64,000 bases of DNA from contig JALGQZ010000018.1 in the NCBI GenBank assembly GCA_023105745.1, forward strand, positions 23,617,132-23,681,131, given 5' to 3'. The first letter of the stretch is position 1. Each line of letters begins with the position of its first letter. Positions 37,056 to 48,900 of the stretch are shown here, piece after piece. The notes under the pieces are model-generated. The model saw only the letters and a program-made list of their open reading frames with translations. It was not told where the DNA came from and searched no databases. Source of the stretch: Austropuccinia psidii. Taxonomy: Eukaryota; Basidiomycota; Pucciniomycetes; Pucciniales; Sphaerophragmiaceae. The position numbers and the translations under genes are program-made.

Positions 37056-38942
37056 TTAATCTTCAGCGTCTTTTTCAAAATCTGATTCTTCCTCTTTGTC
37101 ATTGTGGTCCACTGTTTCCACACTTTCATTAATCTTTTCTTTTTTAATGCAATTATTGGCTAAGTGTCTAACACCTCCACATTTATGGCATTTTCTTTTC
37201 TCATTATTGTTGGGTGTATTGGGCTTGAAGGGTTCTCTTGGTTTATTTGGACTTTTTATGTCCAATTTTTTCCAAGTTCTACCAATATTAGTTCTTGTCA
37301 CTATATCTTCCAGTGAATTGATATATTCTTCTGTGGAGCATGGTTCTATGAACCTGCTTTTCAGGGCATGTTCTAATTCCCCTCAACATTTCTTAAGTAT
37401 CTTCATGTGCACCATCTTTTGGGAATTTTGTGGGTACAGTGCATTCAACCTTTCCACTTGTTTTAAGAACCAAGTCAAATTTTTATCCTTATCTGGATCA
37501 AAGAAGGAATTTTCAAATTAATTTACTATTTTTTACCACAAGGAATCATCTTCCCATTTGGTGATTATTTCATTTTTCCACCAAGACCAGGTATTTTTAC
37601 CATTGGTTTGTCTTATGCCATAATACCATCTTTTTTCAGATTTTTCAAATAATGAATGTAATCTTGCAGTGATTAATTCATCTGGTATAGAATAATCTTC
37701 TCGTAACATATCAATTTGTTTAATGAATGACATATGGTCATATTCACCCCTACCTGTGAATGTTGGCCATTCTTTTAATTGAGGTGCTTCCTTCATTAAG
37801 ACTTTGTTATTGTCTTGATTACTTAAGTATGTCATGAATAGATTTGTTATTTCCTCTTTTGGTTTAACAGGACTTCTTATGTGAGAAAATGGGGTTGATA
37901 ACTTTGGCATATTTAAGGTACCCTCATTTATTTTATCCATTCTTTCAGTAGTAAGTCTTATTTCACTTTGAATGTCATCCTTAAGATTCATTCTTGCTTC
38001 ATAACTCTTTTCTACATGGTCTAGAAGTAATTTTTGATGTGATTAAGTCTTTTCTTCAAATTTTTCAACAAAAATACTTAGTTTGTTTAATTTTTCTGTT
38101 GAATTGTCAATTCTCACATCATAATTGATTGTTAAAGTTTTTTCTTTGATATCTTCTTTGTATTTATACAATTCTTGTTGTCCTTGTATTAATTTTTGAG
38201 TATTGTAAATTAAAACTTTTGGTTCATTATTTTCAACCTGAAATTTAATGTTATCAATTTTTTTTTATTTTGAACAAAAATTTTTGTTCAAGATGATATG
38301 TTATTTATTTCTTGTAGGGATAATAGACCATTTTTAATGTCTTTAAGAGGTAAGATACTATTTTCTATTTCAGTCAAAGTATTTACAACATCAGGAGAAA
38401 AAGTAATTTTTTTGGGAAATGAGGCTTTCTCATTCTTTGTTCCTCTTTGTCCTTGAATTCCATAAAGGTTCTGGCCATGTTGAAGAAATTGTTCATGGAA
38501 TATTTTTTGGATTTTTGGGATCCTGTAACTTGGGAAATATTGTTTCCTACAATTATTTTTCTTTTTCTTCTTCCCTTCTTGGGGAAGCTGGTTGGCTTGA
38601 GGCTTTCTGGTAGAAGCTACTGGGGCTTCTTCCTTGCTTGCCTCTTTCTTTTTGGCATGGTATTCTTTTATCTTCTTAATTTTAGGGTTGGATTATAGTG
38701 GATTCCATTCATTGGAGTATCTCACTATTTCCTCCTCTTTGAGGAATTTTTTCAGGATATGCCAAAAGTTCATCACTCCTTGGTGGATTTGTGGCAACAT
38801 TGCCCAATCTTTGTCCTTGTAAACCATGTAATACCGCTTGTACTGGCTCATATGAATGTCTATTTGAGCCCTCTGGATGTGATTTGTCCCTGTTTGAGTT
38901 ACTCATACTCAGTTCCAATTCAGGTTCAGAAATCATGTGCAT
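37056..38942 (-). pseudogene. gag: gag of A1, broken
   Basis: The gag-frame ATG is at 38942 (MHMISEPELELSMS), open to 38709. After further breaks, including a shift near 38510, a coiled-coil part leads to the capsid-like block at 37991-37533 (ARLHSLFEKSEKRWYYGI). The zinc knuckle CHKCGGVRHLANNC at 37190-37149 keeps the full C-X2-C-X4-H-X4-C pattern. An acidic run follows. Gag would package element RNA in cytoplasmic particles. The apparent start codon lies inside a predicted intron (38953-38890), so Gag would need unspliced RNA. Confidence 0.8.
38404..38889 (-). pseudogene. Overlapping +1 accessory ORF of A1
   Basis: The frame entered after the predicted 64-nt intron reads TNHIQRAQIDIHMSQYK and NFWHILKKFLKEEEIV, then a stop near 38700. 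It goes on with APVASTRKP and YRIPK. Past the shift near 38510 it gives NNFFNMARTFMEFKDKEEQ. These last motifs match the +1 frame of A2 in the same order, although the two elements have diverged widely. The protein would be basic and helical. I recognise no domain. In this copy it carries at least one stop. Confidence 0.5.
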
Positions 38943-38953
38943 ATCTTGGACTT
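38890..38953 (-). other. Predicted 64-nt intron containing the gag ATG (A1)
   Basis: Donor CCAAAAG|GCAAGT (a GC-AG type intron), branch-like gtaactc, acceptor CTCAAACAG|GG. Phase 1. It contains the gag ATG (38942) near its 5' end. Without splicing, the upstream ORF ends at a TGA that overlaps the gag start (ATGCACATGA). The GC donor makes this prediction weaker than in B. Confidence 0.45.
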
Positions 38954-39314
38954 GCCTTTTGGATATGGCACTTCCTTGTGTGGATTCTGTTCAACTGGGG
39001 ATTTGGCTCTTTCTTTTGCCTTTTGAGGGATAAACTCTACTTCTGAGTCCACCTCCATCTGATTGAATGGAGTATTGGGATCCTCTTCAAGTAGTCATAG
39101 TAAAGATTTAAGAAACCAAAAGATTTCATAACACAAAGAAATCTTTTATGTCAATTAAAAAGGAGGTACTCACCTTCAGAGTCCTGAACAGTGGGTCCTG
39201 GAAAGACTAATTCCTCAGCTTTCTTTTTATTATTGACAATTGGTGTTGGAGAACTTGAACAAGTTTCTTCCACCAATCTTCAAGCAGTGGTTTGATTATC
39301 CTCTGCTGGGTTGT
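38954..39314 (-). pseudogene. Upstream ORF exons of A1
   Basis: Two exons, 39314-39174 and 39084-38954, around an 89-nt intron (39173-39085) with a strong GTGAGT donor and phase 1. Translated parts include SSSPTPIVNNKKKAEEL and, across the junction, EDPNTPFNQMEVDSEVEF. One in-frame TGA lies in the first exon. The upstream acceptor is CTTGCAG at 39315. It would form the N-terminal part of the accessory protein. Confidence 0.5.
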
Positions 39315-39762
39315 CTGCAAGAACTAAAAAGGCAAATAAATATAAGTCTTTTTCCAAAATTGTTATTTTTGATAAGATATGGCAATTTCCATGTAAAAAT
39401 TGCTTTTATATCTTTTGATTGAATAAAATTAATAAAAGAAATGATCAAAAAGAATAAAAATAACTTTTCTCATTGGTTTTTTTATTTATATATTTTCATT
39501 ATTTTTATATCTTTATTTATAAAGAATAAAATAAAATTAGAATGATTCTTTCAAAATTAGCTTATAAATATCTTTTTTAATCATTAGAACAACGAAAGCT
39601 CTTGCAAGTCTAAGGATGTGAAGAACCACATGTCAGACAGTACAATTGCTTTTTAGAATGCCTCAATATCTCTTAAAATCAATAAATATAATATTATTAT
39701 ATAATTTATTCTTGGATAAACCCAATTTGAATCTTTTTTTAAAGGTCTTTAAGTAAAACATA

Positions 39763-39778
39763 TGGCCAGGCCCCCAAA
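39763..39778 (-). other. Primer-binding site of A1
   Basis: On the - strand tttgggggcctggcca directly follows the 5' LTR. It is the same box as in A2 and, with one more T, in B2. Confidence 0.7.
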
Positions 39779-41707
39779 TGTAACGTTTGACTATGAAACA
39801 ATAAGTAAATATTACAAATATTTCACTTATTGTACTATGAATTTCCTTATCAAATGAATAAAAGAATAAATTATTATAATTGTGGTGGAAATAATTATAT
39901 TATTAAATAAATATAATAATATAATTTATATTATAAAAATATATTGATTAATATATTTAAATCTCTTAATTATTGTTACCAACAAAGAACAAGGGGGTGA
40001 AAAATTGTTTTTTAATACTAAAAAACAATTAATAACAATAATGTCACCAATATTAATGTTATATCTTAATATAAATACTATCTATATTAATAAAAGAGTT
40101 ATTAAGAGTAATAATAGAGATAAATCATTATAAAAGAGAAAATAACCTACTTTTAACACTTGATATAATAATTTTTAAATATTTTATGCCAAAAAATGTA
40201 AATAAAACTTATTCAAATTGTATTTACAAAAGAAAATGAGAGAAATTACAAATATTCTTAATTTCACGTGGAAAATAAGATTTATAGAGAAATATAACAA
40301 AAGCAATTAAACAAATGGAGTAATCATGTCAAGATTGATGATTATAATAAATAGTACCTTTGTTCTTTTACAATATAAATGATTTATATATAAATAATAA
40401 AGATTTTACCTTTTTATTTAGTGTTTTATTGTTTTTGATGTGTCTGAGGGGAAATAGAGTAAAAAGAGCTCTATTTATAGTAAATTCCTCCCTTCTAGAG
40501 TCCAAAAGGCTTCTAGTAGAGATTTACTGATTGTATCCACTGGAATATATTAGTATCTTAGGTTTTAGTGATGATTACATCATAATCAAACCATCTTATC
40601 TTATCATTATGCCATTATTTAGAGTTATCACTAAAACTCTAAGTTTGATGACATCATAGGCTTGACAGAAGCCCTAACTTCATGTATTTTATTATTATCA
40701 ATTATAATTTAAGAGTATCTCCCAGTTTTATCACTTATATAACCCTTAAATGTAAAATAAGATTACAGTGAGTGATCATACATGATCAATTTTAAGCTTA
40801 AACTTTGATCATTGATACCTTTGGATTTATACATGCTACAGACATTCAGAGAGTGAATTCTGATAGCTTGGAATTTCCTTATTAGACTTCCAAGAGAATT
40901 TTCTTACATTTTAAAAACTCTATTTTTGAACATTTGTCTTGTATCTCATCTTTTGTCTCAAAATTCAATATTTTAAACTTCAAACCATGATTTTAGGGGA
41001 TTGTACCTTGAATATTATGATGAAAAATACATCATCCTGCACGTATTAGCTAGTAGAACCTTAATTTTTACTTTACTTTAAGTTTGTACTACCTTCAAAA
41101 CAAAGTGGTCAACAGCTCTAACAATTTTGTTCAATAAACCCTTACAAGTTATAACCTTGTTTATAGCTTTTCAAATAAAGTTCATATCTGTACTTTTAAA
41201 GTAATAACGTGCCAACTTTATTTTGGCTTAGCTCTCTATCATGTATATTTCAGGAGATATTAGTTAAAGACCATGAATGTATGGGCTGATCATAAAAGTG
41301 CATATATTTAGCTTAATTCCTTAATTATTAACTTTAGAGAAATGAAATAAAATTCTTTTATGTGTAACTTTTCATGGGGAATCCAGTGGCTCAGTGTATT
41401 CCCCATGTTGTTTGATTGTTTTCTGAGATAAATAAGAATTTATGTCTTTTTATGGCATTTTTGCTTATTACTCATTAGTTATTGACTTTACAGATATGCC
41501 ATAAAAATTATATATGTGTGTTTTATCATGAGGAATCTAATGGTGTAATTTATTTCAAATTGTTATTCATCAGATTCTAAGTTAGTTCAGCATTTATGCC
41601 TTTTTATGGTATTTTCATTTATTCCAAGATAATTATTTAAAAGAATAATTATTTTAAAGTTTTCCTGTGAACTTTTTGGATATGTTGTCATATCTCAAAG
41701 GCTCACA
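39779..41707 (-). repeat. 5' LTR of A1 (right in the window)
   Basis: 1929 bp. Begins TGTAACGTTTGAC and ends AGGCTCACA, followed by the TCCAC duplication. It should hold the promoter and poly-A signals of A1, though I could not place them. Confidence 0.9.
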
Positions 41708-42310
41708 TCCACTGAAAAACCAGAGCTATGTAGCTCTGCAAATGTTCTTTGGTGCTCCATACGTCAGTTCCAATACTCATGTGAGTGTTATCTGGTTGTT
41801 TATAAATCAATTGTAATAACTTCTTCTTCCATTAGACATATACTTATGCAGAAGTACTTGCAAATATTTTTCTGTGATGGCCATGGAAATGTAGGGGCTA
41901 TCCCTCCCAGTACATGTGGCATTTTTGGTGATTCTAAAATACTAAAACTTACCTGAATGGATACAAGTCCCTCTATAAGCTTGTGTAATCAAATCATATT
42001 GACCTCAACTTTCTGTTGGGCTTTTAAATTGGGATCAATTTCTCCTGGAACTTGGTGTTCCCATTATGCTGAAATTCCTTGAAAAATGCTATGATTCTGG
42101 TTATGATTTGAAAAATTCTTGCCTAAAATAATTAGTTCAATCCTATAATGAAGTTCTTAATTTGATATTAATTCTTGAGAGGATTTGTTTCCAATGATTT
42201 ATATCACTTACACACAGTTCCAACACTTGAGATGATATCAAAACAGTAATCTCTTGGGATCACATACATCTTTAGGTGTTATCAACTATATCAAGCCATG
42301 CAATGTACCA
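41708..42310 (-). pseudogene. Decayed multi-exon gene, 5' part, cut off by A1
   Basis: Read on the - strand. Exon-like sequence around 42056-41953 reads PGEIDPNLKAQQKVEVNMI and LHKLIEGLVSIQ, then a donor GTAAGT at 41952. A later frame reads HVLGGIAPTFPWPSQKNI and then MEHQRTFAELHSSGFSV, and continues across the A1 target site into DLAQRYEA at 31262. Stops at several places show decay before or after insertion. A possible earlier exon with a GTAAGT donor lies near 42300-42210. The family is not recognised. See the 3' part at 29740-31262. Confidence 0.55.
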
Positions 42311-43266
42311 TGAGGGAAAAACAAAATTTTTACTATAAACATATTGAAGTAAACATACCTGAAAGTATTTATAAACAGAATATCAGAACTTTTATTTGTG
42401 AGAATTATTAGTGGCAGCTGATGATATTGGTTCAGTGTGCAATTCAATATAAATCAAATAAGAATCTTCATTACATATATCCAAAAATTGCTCTACATTT
42501 GCTTTTTCTATTACAGAATTTTTGTTAAATGGGAAATCAAATGAATAATTTATTGTGGGTAGTTTCAATTAATTCATTCAATGTCTCAAAAAATGTTATT
42601 TTGCTTTGTCATTTGAAGGTATTTTAACTTGAAAAGATGGAATAATAAAATGATTAATAATTTGAGATGAAAATTGGAGCCTTTGATTAAATTTAATAAC
42701 AAATTAATGATTATTAGTACTTGATGAGTAGAGACTTCCTTATATAGTAAAAAACCCTATATCATATATCAAGACTTAGACAATCTACAGGAACAAATAT
42801 ATAAGTAAATATCTGTCAACCCCAAAGCTATATTCATGTATATACCTTTTGATCCTATTTTTGTTCTGTGCCATAAGCTGGCAGGTTTTGTGGATAATTT
42901 AATTTTTCTTTCTCTTCACTTTTTGAAACATTTACTGAAAATATTTTGAATTATTTAGTTCTAGGTGACAAGGAATGTTGCGGATGGTTTTCAATATTTA
43001 TATTACAATAAGTATTAATTGATCATTAATGAAATTTCATTTCTGTAATAGTAATCTCTGGGTGGTAGTGTTTTGTCTGGCTGAAATAAGAGTGAGACAA
43101 ATATACTGAAATATAATTAGAATTTTGAATGCTGCCAGCTGGTGGGGTGGATAGAAAATTACAGTTTCAGTCCCACTGGTTTTATTTATGGGTGGTGGGA
43201 TTTATTTGAACTTGAAATGAAATATTTCATAATTATTCCATGCTGACTTATTGTACTTATTGCCTT
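42311..43266. other. AT-rich spacer, nothing identified
   Basis: No protein-like frame. A less AT-rich stretch around 43130-43200 (gccagctggtggggtgg) has no match elsewhere in the window that I could see. Confidence 0.45.
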
Positions 43267-43584
43267 TCCATCCTTGGTGGATATCAGTCTTTAAGCCTTA
43301 ATTACTATTTTTGCTTTGAAAATAGCTAAGGGGGACAAATGACGTCAAAGAGAGCTGTGGTACCCAACTTCTGAGGCCTCTGAGGTTTGAATAGCTCTAG
43401 ATCTGGGATTCATGGCTGATAATGGCCCAATTAGTCTATTGAAGCATTTTGGGAGCTTGGTTACCAAGTTAAAGTCCCATGAAATCATGTGAAAATAGAA
43501 ATTAAACTGCTATTTTGACATGGAAAGGAGGTAATGAGCAACTCTGACTCCTGTAGCCATTTCAATTATTAATTATTTTCCATT
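43267..43584 (+). repeat. Orphan fragment of A2-type LTR
   Basis: Aligns closely with 20640-20960 inside the 5' LTR of A2, for example aatagctaaggggg, cttctgaggcctctgaggt and ttggttaccaagttaaagt. It is truncated on both sides and ends a few bases before family B leader sequence begins. It overlaps by about 25 bp the point at which the A2 3' LTR ends, so it is not simply that LTR's missing half. Confidence 0.8.
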
Positions 43585-43692
43585 TATAAGCCTTTAAAGA
43601 TTAATATTGCCCAGAGGCCACTTGTAGATGTGAAAACAGCCTTTTAAGAAGTCTTAACTGACATTAAGCCATCTTTCTCCTGTTTGATTCAG

Positions 43693-43993
43693 TGGAAGAA
43701 ATCTTCATCCCACTTGATACCCAGTCACAGGTCAACAAACCAGGGACACCCTCATAACCAGAGGGCAGAAAGGGAAAAGGAAAGAGGGACAGTGAAGGCC
43801 TTATCGCAGCTGAAAGGTGGACACCAATTTCCACTCAGAGGAATAGAAAACCAAAAAACTCTGCATCAATACAAGCTAGACCAACCTTAATCACTTGTAC
43901 AGGGAATATTACAATTATTAACCCAGTTGTAACCTCTAAAGGCAAATTGCAAAAAGGCAGTAGAAAGAAAATTTGTACAAGGCACAGTAAAAG
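43693..43993 (+). pseudogene. Upstream ORF exon of B1, broken
   Basis: Follows a GATTCAG acceptor (to 43692) and reads EEIFIPLDTQSQ, then a stop. This is homologous to the open exon of B2 at 56989-56690. The last part (KFVQGTVK) is in the phase-1 frame before the donor GTAAAT at 43994. The intron 43994-44061 (68 nt) has the same length as in B2 and holds the gag ATG (44042). Its branch site reads ctgat instead of ctaac. Confidence 0.5.
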
Positions 43994-44041
43994 GTAAATA
44001 CCCTAAGAAAATTAAGTTTTTGACTGCTTTCAAACACTGAT

Positions 44042-45956
44042 ATGTCACCTGTACACCTCAGAAACCTTGGCTTCCAAAGGAATCGGCCAGAGGACAGAGA
44101 AGGCTTGTCCAGAGCCAGAAGACCTGGAGGAGGACACCTTGGACACAGTGGTGGATGGCAAGACACTGAGGGAAATAATACCCACTCTTCCATTCACTTT
44201 CCAATTCAGCAGGAACCTCAAACCAGAGGACTGGAAAGACATGGATCAAGTTCTTCAGCTCCACCAACTCCTCAAAGATTTATTTCAATGGAGCATGGAC
44301 AGCAAGAGGTTCAACCTGGCATCCCACTTGTCAGAACTTGGAGCAAGTTGCCAGAAGATTTGTCTCAAAGAGATAGAATTCAGAGACCTTGTGGTAATCA
44401 CCAAAGATTGGAATCCCACCAGGCAGTTCAGACTCCTGGAGGTGAGGGCAAACCGGATAAGGGAGAAGCAAGCCACTATCCAAGCTATAGAAGAACAGCT
44501 GACCCAGACAGGGAATATTCAGATTCCTTCAGGCTCACAAGGAGTAGACCAAACCAGCTCTCCAGTGGCTTCACACTATTCAGGAGCAAACAGATCAGTG
44601 GCCAAGAGTCACTATTCTTCACAATCCCAGGAAATTTCCAGGAGAAGACAAGGACACAAGGGAAAAAACAAGACCACCTTCAACCAAAGGAAGAGATATT
44701 CAGATCCAATGATCCAGAAGCTGTTGGATTTGGTAAAAGAAGTGCACAAGAACCAGAAGTAGTTGTAAATAACTCTACAATCAGTAGTCCCATTAATAGG
44801 AATATTACCCCCACTCAGATTGATCATAATGTTGTCACACCTGAGAGTAACCTAAACAGTGATGCACTGTGATTACAAATGTCCCAATTTTCTGAGCAAA
44901 CTCAAAAGAAGTTTGCAGAACTCCAAGAAAGCCATGAGAGGATGAAAACATTAACAGCCTCCATGGATAAAATTGTTAGAACTCTTCAAGAGGGACATTC
45001 TTGGTTGAGAAAAGCCTCTTAAGAGACCAACAAAAGACTGAATATAGTCTTTGAAGAACAACACCACAGAAAAACGGACAGGGATTGTCTGGATCAAGAC
45101 AGAAAAAACTGTTTAATGTCTACCATAATATGAAGCCCGAATCACAAGCCCATGTTATGGATAATCCATATCATCAAGATGACATCAAACCAGGTTCCAT
45201 GTTTATGAATAAGGAAATATCTCCATCACAATACCAGGATGGAGCTAATATGTCTTATTCAGAGAAGGAAGCCCTGAAACAGCTTCCTGAGGCCTCAAGC
45301 TGGCCCAAATTTTCTGGAACTGGAGAATATGATCATATGGAGGTCATAGATTATAATGAAGCTGGCCATGGTGGAAGAGTCAAATCATCCAAAAGTACAG
45401 AAATGGTACTTGGATATGGCAGAATACCATTTCATTTGAAAATGACAAATACTCTGTGGAAAAAGATCCATATGAGTGGCTTCTCTGAAAGTCTAAAAGA
45501 CTTGAAGCCATTGATCCTCAAATGAATATTCAGATGAGGAATCACAAACTCCTGACACAAATGCCAGGAGAACTAGAGCATGCAGTAAAATGCAGATTCA
45601 ACCACAATTGCACTCTAGATGACATTGCAAATACCTTACAAGATGTGAGTAAAAGAACTAACATAGGGAAATACACCCCATATAAAAGTAGTGGTTTCAA
45701 AGAGAAACAACCTTTCAGGGTGGAGTTTAAAGACAACCCCAGAGAAAGAGTGGAAGAAGTGGAAAAGAAAAGAAATTCTTGTCACAACTGTGGTTCAACA
45801 GACCACTATGCCAAAAACTGTCCAAACGCAAGGAAAAAAGTCTATGCAATTGAGAAAGTCCCAGAGGAGGAATCTCCAACAGAGGATTCTGACTCAGACT
45901 CTATGGGTGATTCCATCAGAGAACAATCTGATGATGACCAAGACCCAAGAGAATAA
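44042..45956 (+). pseudogene. gag: gag of B1, broken
   Basis: The gag frame opens at ATG 44042 (MSPVHLRNLGF) and stays open for 276 codons. The stop at 44870 (TGA where B2 has TGG) and one near 45019 interrupt the coiled-coil part (SQFSEQTQKKF). At 45350-45375 a deletion of about 120 bp, relative to B2, removes the core of the capsid-like domain, joining HMEVID to RRNWPWW-like sequence out of frame. The zinc knuckle CHNCGSTDHYAKNC at 45780-45821 is intact, followed by an acidic, Ser-rich spacer to the TAA at 45954. The product cannot assemble. Confidence 0.8.
44062..44762 (+). pseudogene. Overlapping +1 accessory ORF of B1
   Basis: Open for about 233 codons in the +1 frame across the 5' part of gag, ending at TAG 44760. 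There is no ATG at its beginning; the natural entry is the acceptor at 44061 (phase 1, giving ETLASKG). It reads like a folded, helical protein: PEDLEEDTLDTVVDGKTLRE, DWKDMDQVLQLHQLLKDLF, NPTRQFRLLEVRAN, and ends IQKLLDLVKEVHKNQK. The overlapping gag frame in the same DNA is polar and low in complexity. B2 has the same frame open over the same span. I recognise no family. Confidence 0.55.
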
Positions 45957-45962
45957 TTCTTA

Positions 45963-48900
45963 GTGGAATACCAAGAGGACACTCCACTGGGAATCCAAGA
46001 CATACAGTTGGAAGCAGGAATGCCACAAGAGACTGCCAACAAAGACTTGTGCAAACACACACAAGATGCACAAACATTCCTGGTTACACCAACCAAAGGA
46101 ATGGCATACATACATGGAACAGCCACAAAAATGACTGTTTGTATTGACAATGCTCAACATCCATTTATCATTGACAGTGGAGCACACTGCTCCATAGTGG
46201 CCAGAAATTATCTGGATAACCACTTCCCAAATTGGCAAAACCAGCTCTATCCCACCAAGGCAAAGAACTTCAAAAGTTCTTCAGGGAAGATGACTTCCAT
46301 TGGGACAATTATCAAGGAGATAATTATACCCCACAGGAAGGGTAATATCAGACTCAATCCAGAGTTTGTAGTGCTTGATGATGCCCACATCCAAGGGTTC
46401 TTACTGGGGAAAGATTACCAGAGGATGTATGGCATTGACATTTACAATAGTAAAAACAGGCACATTACCATTGGTACCAACAAGGAAAAGAAATTTTTAC
46501 TTGATATATACCAATTATCTGCCCAAGATCCCCTGGAATAACTACTGAATGAATTCAGAGAGGGACAGTTTAGCACTACCCTCACCACTAAACAGAAACT
46601 CAGCTTACTGAAGATGCTGAGAAAGAATAGACCAGCATTTGCCATTTGTGAAGAACCATGAGGCAAGATTAGAGGCCATGATATCGAGCTATATCTGGAT
46701 GTGGAAAGATCTTATCAACCCATGCTCAGGAGACCTCCTTACCCAGCAAGTCTGGAAACCAGGAAGGAAATTGAAAAACATATCAATGAACTCCTGGACA
46801 TGGATGTCATCAGAAATATTTGACACAATGAAATAGTGTAAATTACCACTGCTGTCATAATCACCTGGCATGATGGCAAGTCCAGGCTGTGTGGAGATTT
46901 CAGAGCTCTGCATAACTACACCAAAGCTGACAGGTACCCTATACCCAGGATACCTCATGCATTAAGCAAATTAGCAAAAGCCAAATACATAACCAAAATG
47001 GATTGTATTAAAGGTTTCCACCAGAATGGAGTTAAACCAAACTCCATGAAGTTACTCAGAATAATATGCCATATGGGTATATATGAGTATACCAGGATGC
47101 CATTTGGCATCAAGAATGCACCAGCTTACTTCAGAAGGATGATGGACACCATATTTAAAGAATAAATATTGGAAGGCTGGATGGTATTATATATTGATGA
47201 CATCATTATATACTCAGAGACATATGAAGACCATGTGCAATACATAGACAGAGTTTTAAGTAAATGCACACCCATAAATCTGAAAATTTCAGTTAAAAAT
47301 TGCAATTTTGGCCAACAAGAGCTACTAGCTCTAGGGAAAAAAGTCTCAGGTCTTAGTCTGCCAATTGACCAGAACAAAGTAGCAGCAGTACTGCAAAAGC
47401 CAGTACTAAGAAACATCAAAGAAATGCAATCTTTCCTTGGGTTTGCTAGCTACTATAGAAACCACATCAAGAGTTTTGCCCACATAACTAGTAGCTTATA
47501 CAAGCTATGTTCAAAATATGTAGTTTTTGAAATTACCAAGGATAGAAGGGATGCATACGAGAGGATAAAATATGATTTCACAAATGCACCTGTGCTCATC
47601 TTGCCTGAATTTGATCTACCATTCAAGTTATACATAGATGCAGCATGTAGCCAAGGCTTAGGAGCAGCCCTTCACCAAAGACAAATTGTGGATGGTGAAC
47701 CAGGAGAGGGAGTAATATTTTACATCTCTAAGAAGCTGAAAGATACCAAGGCCAGGTATGGGGCCACCTGGACTTAATGTCTATGCTTAGTCTGGGCTCT
47801 AAAGAAACTCCATTACTATTTAGAGGGTGCAGTATTTGAAGTCTACACAGCCTGCACAGCCTTGAAGTCTGTCCTAAACATGAATACTACCAATAGACAC
47901 ATGCTGAGGTGGCAAATAGCCATCCAGGAGTATAGAGGGAATATGACCATCATATACAAAGAAGGTCAAAGTCATACCAATGCAGATGACCACTGGATAA
48001 TCTCAAAAGAAACCCAGCTTATGACCCTGAAGTAGCAGCTAAAATTCCTATTCATTTCATGGAAATAGATAGGAAGAAAAACTTCAGATTTTCTGAATGG
48101 GCACCAGAAAGTGGTACCCCAGACAGTGGAAACACTGACTCAGAAGGAACAGAAACTCCCATATTGGGAATAAGTTCCTCAGAACTGCACACTGAATTCT
48201 TCAATGCAGTGATGAAGACATATTCCAAACACAAACAGTGTGGCATATTGTTACAACTCCTCCAACAAAAGTACAGGAGCCCAGAATTGGAATCCCAGTG
48301 AGGAGAACCCTGGTTGAGTGACTATAAGGACAATAAATCTTTCCTTATAGATGGCCTGCTCTATCATAGAGAGAAGCACACTAGTCCACTCACAATAATA
48401 GACAGAGACCATATATCTTTGATCCTGCAGGAATGCCATGATTGCCCCTATATGGGACACATGAGTGAAGACAGGACAAAAGAAAGGGTAGCAAGCACTG
48501 CTTGGTGGCCCAAATGGGAATAATAGTTTAGTGAATACATCAACACTTGTGAAAGATGCCAAAAGGCAAATAGGAAACATGGGAAGAAGTATGGGTTACT
48601 TCAACACATAGAAGAACCTAAGCACCCATGGGAAACCATCAACATGGACTGGGTTGCAGGACCTGTCCCAGGAGGAAAAGAAAGCTTCAATTCTTGCCTG
48701 ATCATAGTTGATAGGTTCAGAAAGAGCGTGAGCTGCTTCCATGTAACAAGGAGGATACAGCAATGGATACTGCCTTGTTATTTTGGAATAACATAATATC
48801 CACCTGTGGAGTCCCTAAAATTATCATTAGTGATAGGGACCCAAAATTCACATCAGAGTTCTGAACCAACTTGTATGACATGATTGGTACTAAACTTGCT

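Larger units (their letters stand above)
31263..41707 (-). mobile_element. Complete Ty3/gypsy chromovirus-like element A1
   Basis: 10.4 kb, flanked by the 5-bp duplication TCCAC (31258-31262 and 41708-41712). LTRs lie at 31263-33223 and 39779-41707, with inverted TGTAA...TTACA-type ends. Internal order on the - strand: primer-binding box, upstream ORF, gag, protease, RT, RNase H, integrase, chromodomain-like tail, polypurine tract. Protease DTGA, RT YIDD, the CCHC knuckle and D35E spacing are preserved, but several stops and shifts break Gag-Pol. The two LTRs differ at roughly one position in eight over their first 155 bp (counted by eye), so this is an older insertion than B2. It sits in a decayed gene that reads through the target site. 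Confidence 0.95.

Noticed and set aside
38447..38698. Hydrophobic + strand frame that looks like a membrane protein (LLPFLGKLVGLRLSG)
   Set aside because: It is the antisense of A1 gag and accessory ORF; Lys/Glu-rich sense codons read backwards give Phe/Leu-rich frames.
28445..43584. Idea that 43267-43584 is the displaced remainder of the A2 3' LTR
   Set aside because: The two pieces overlap by about 25 bp of LTR sequence with different substitutions, so they come from separate copies.
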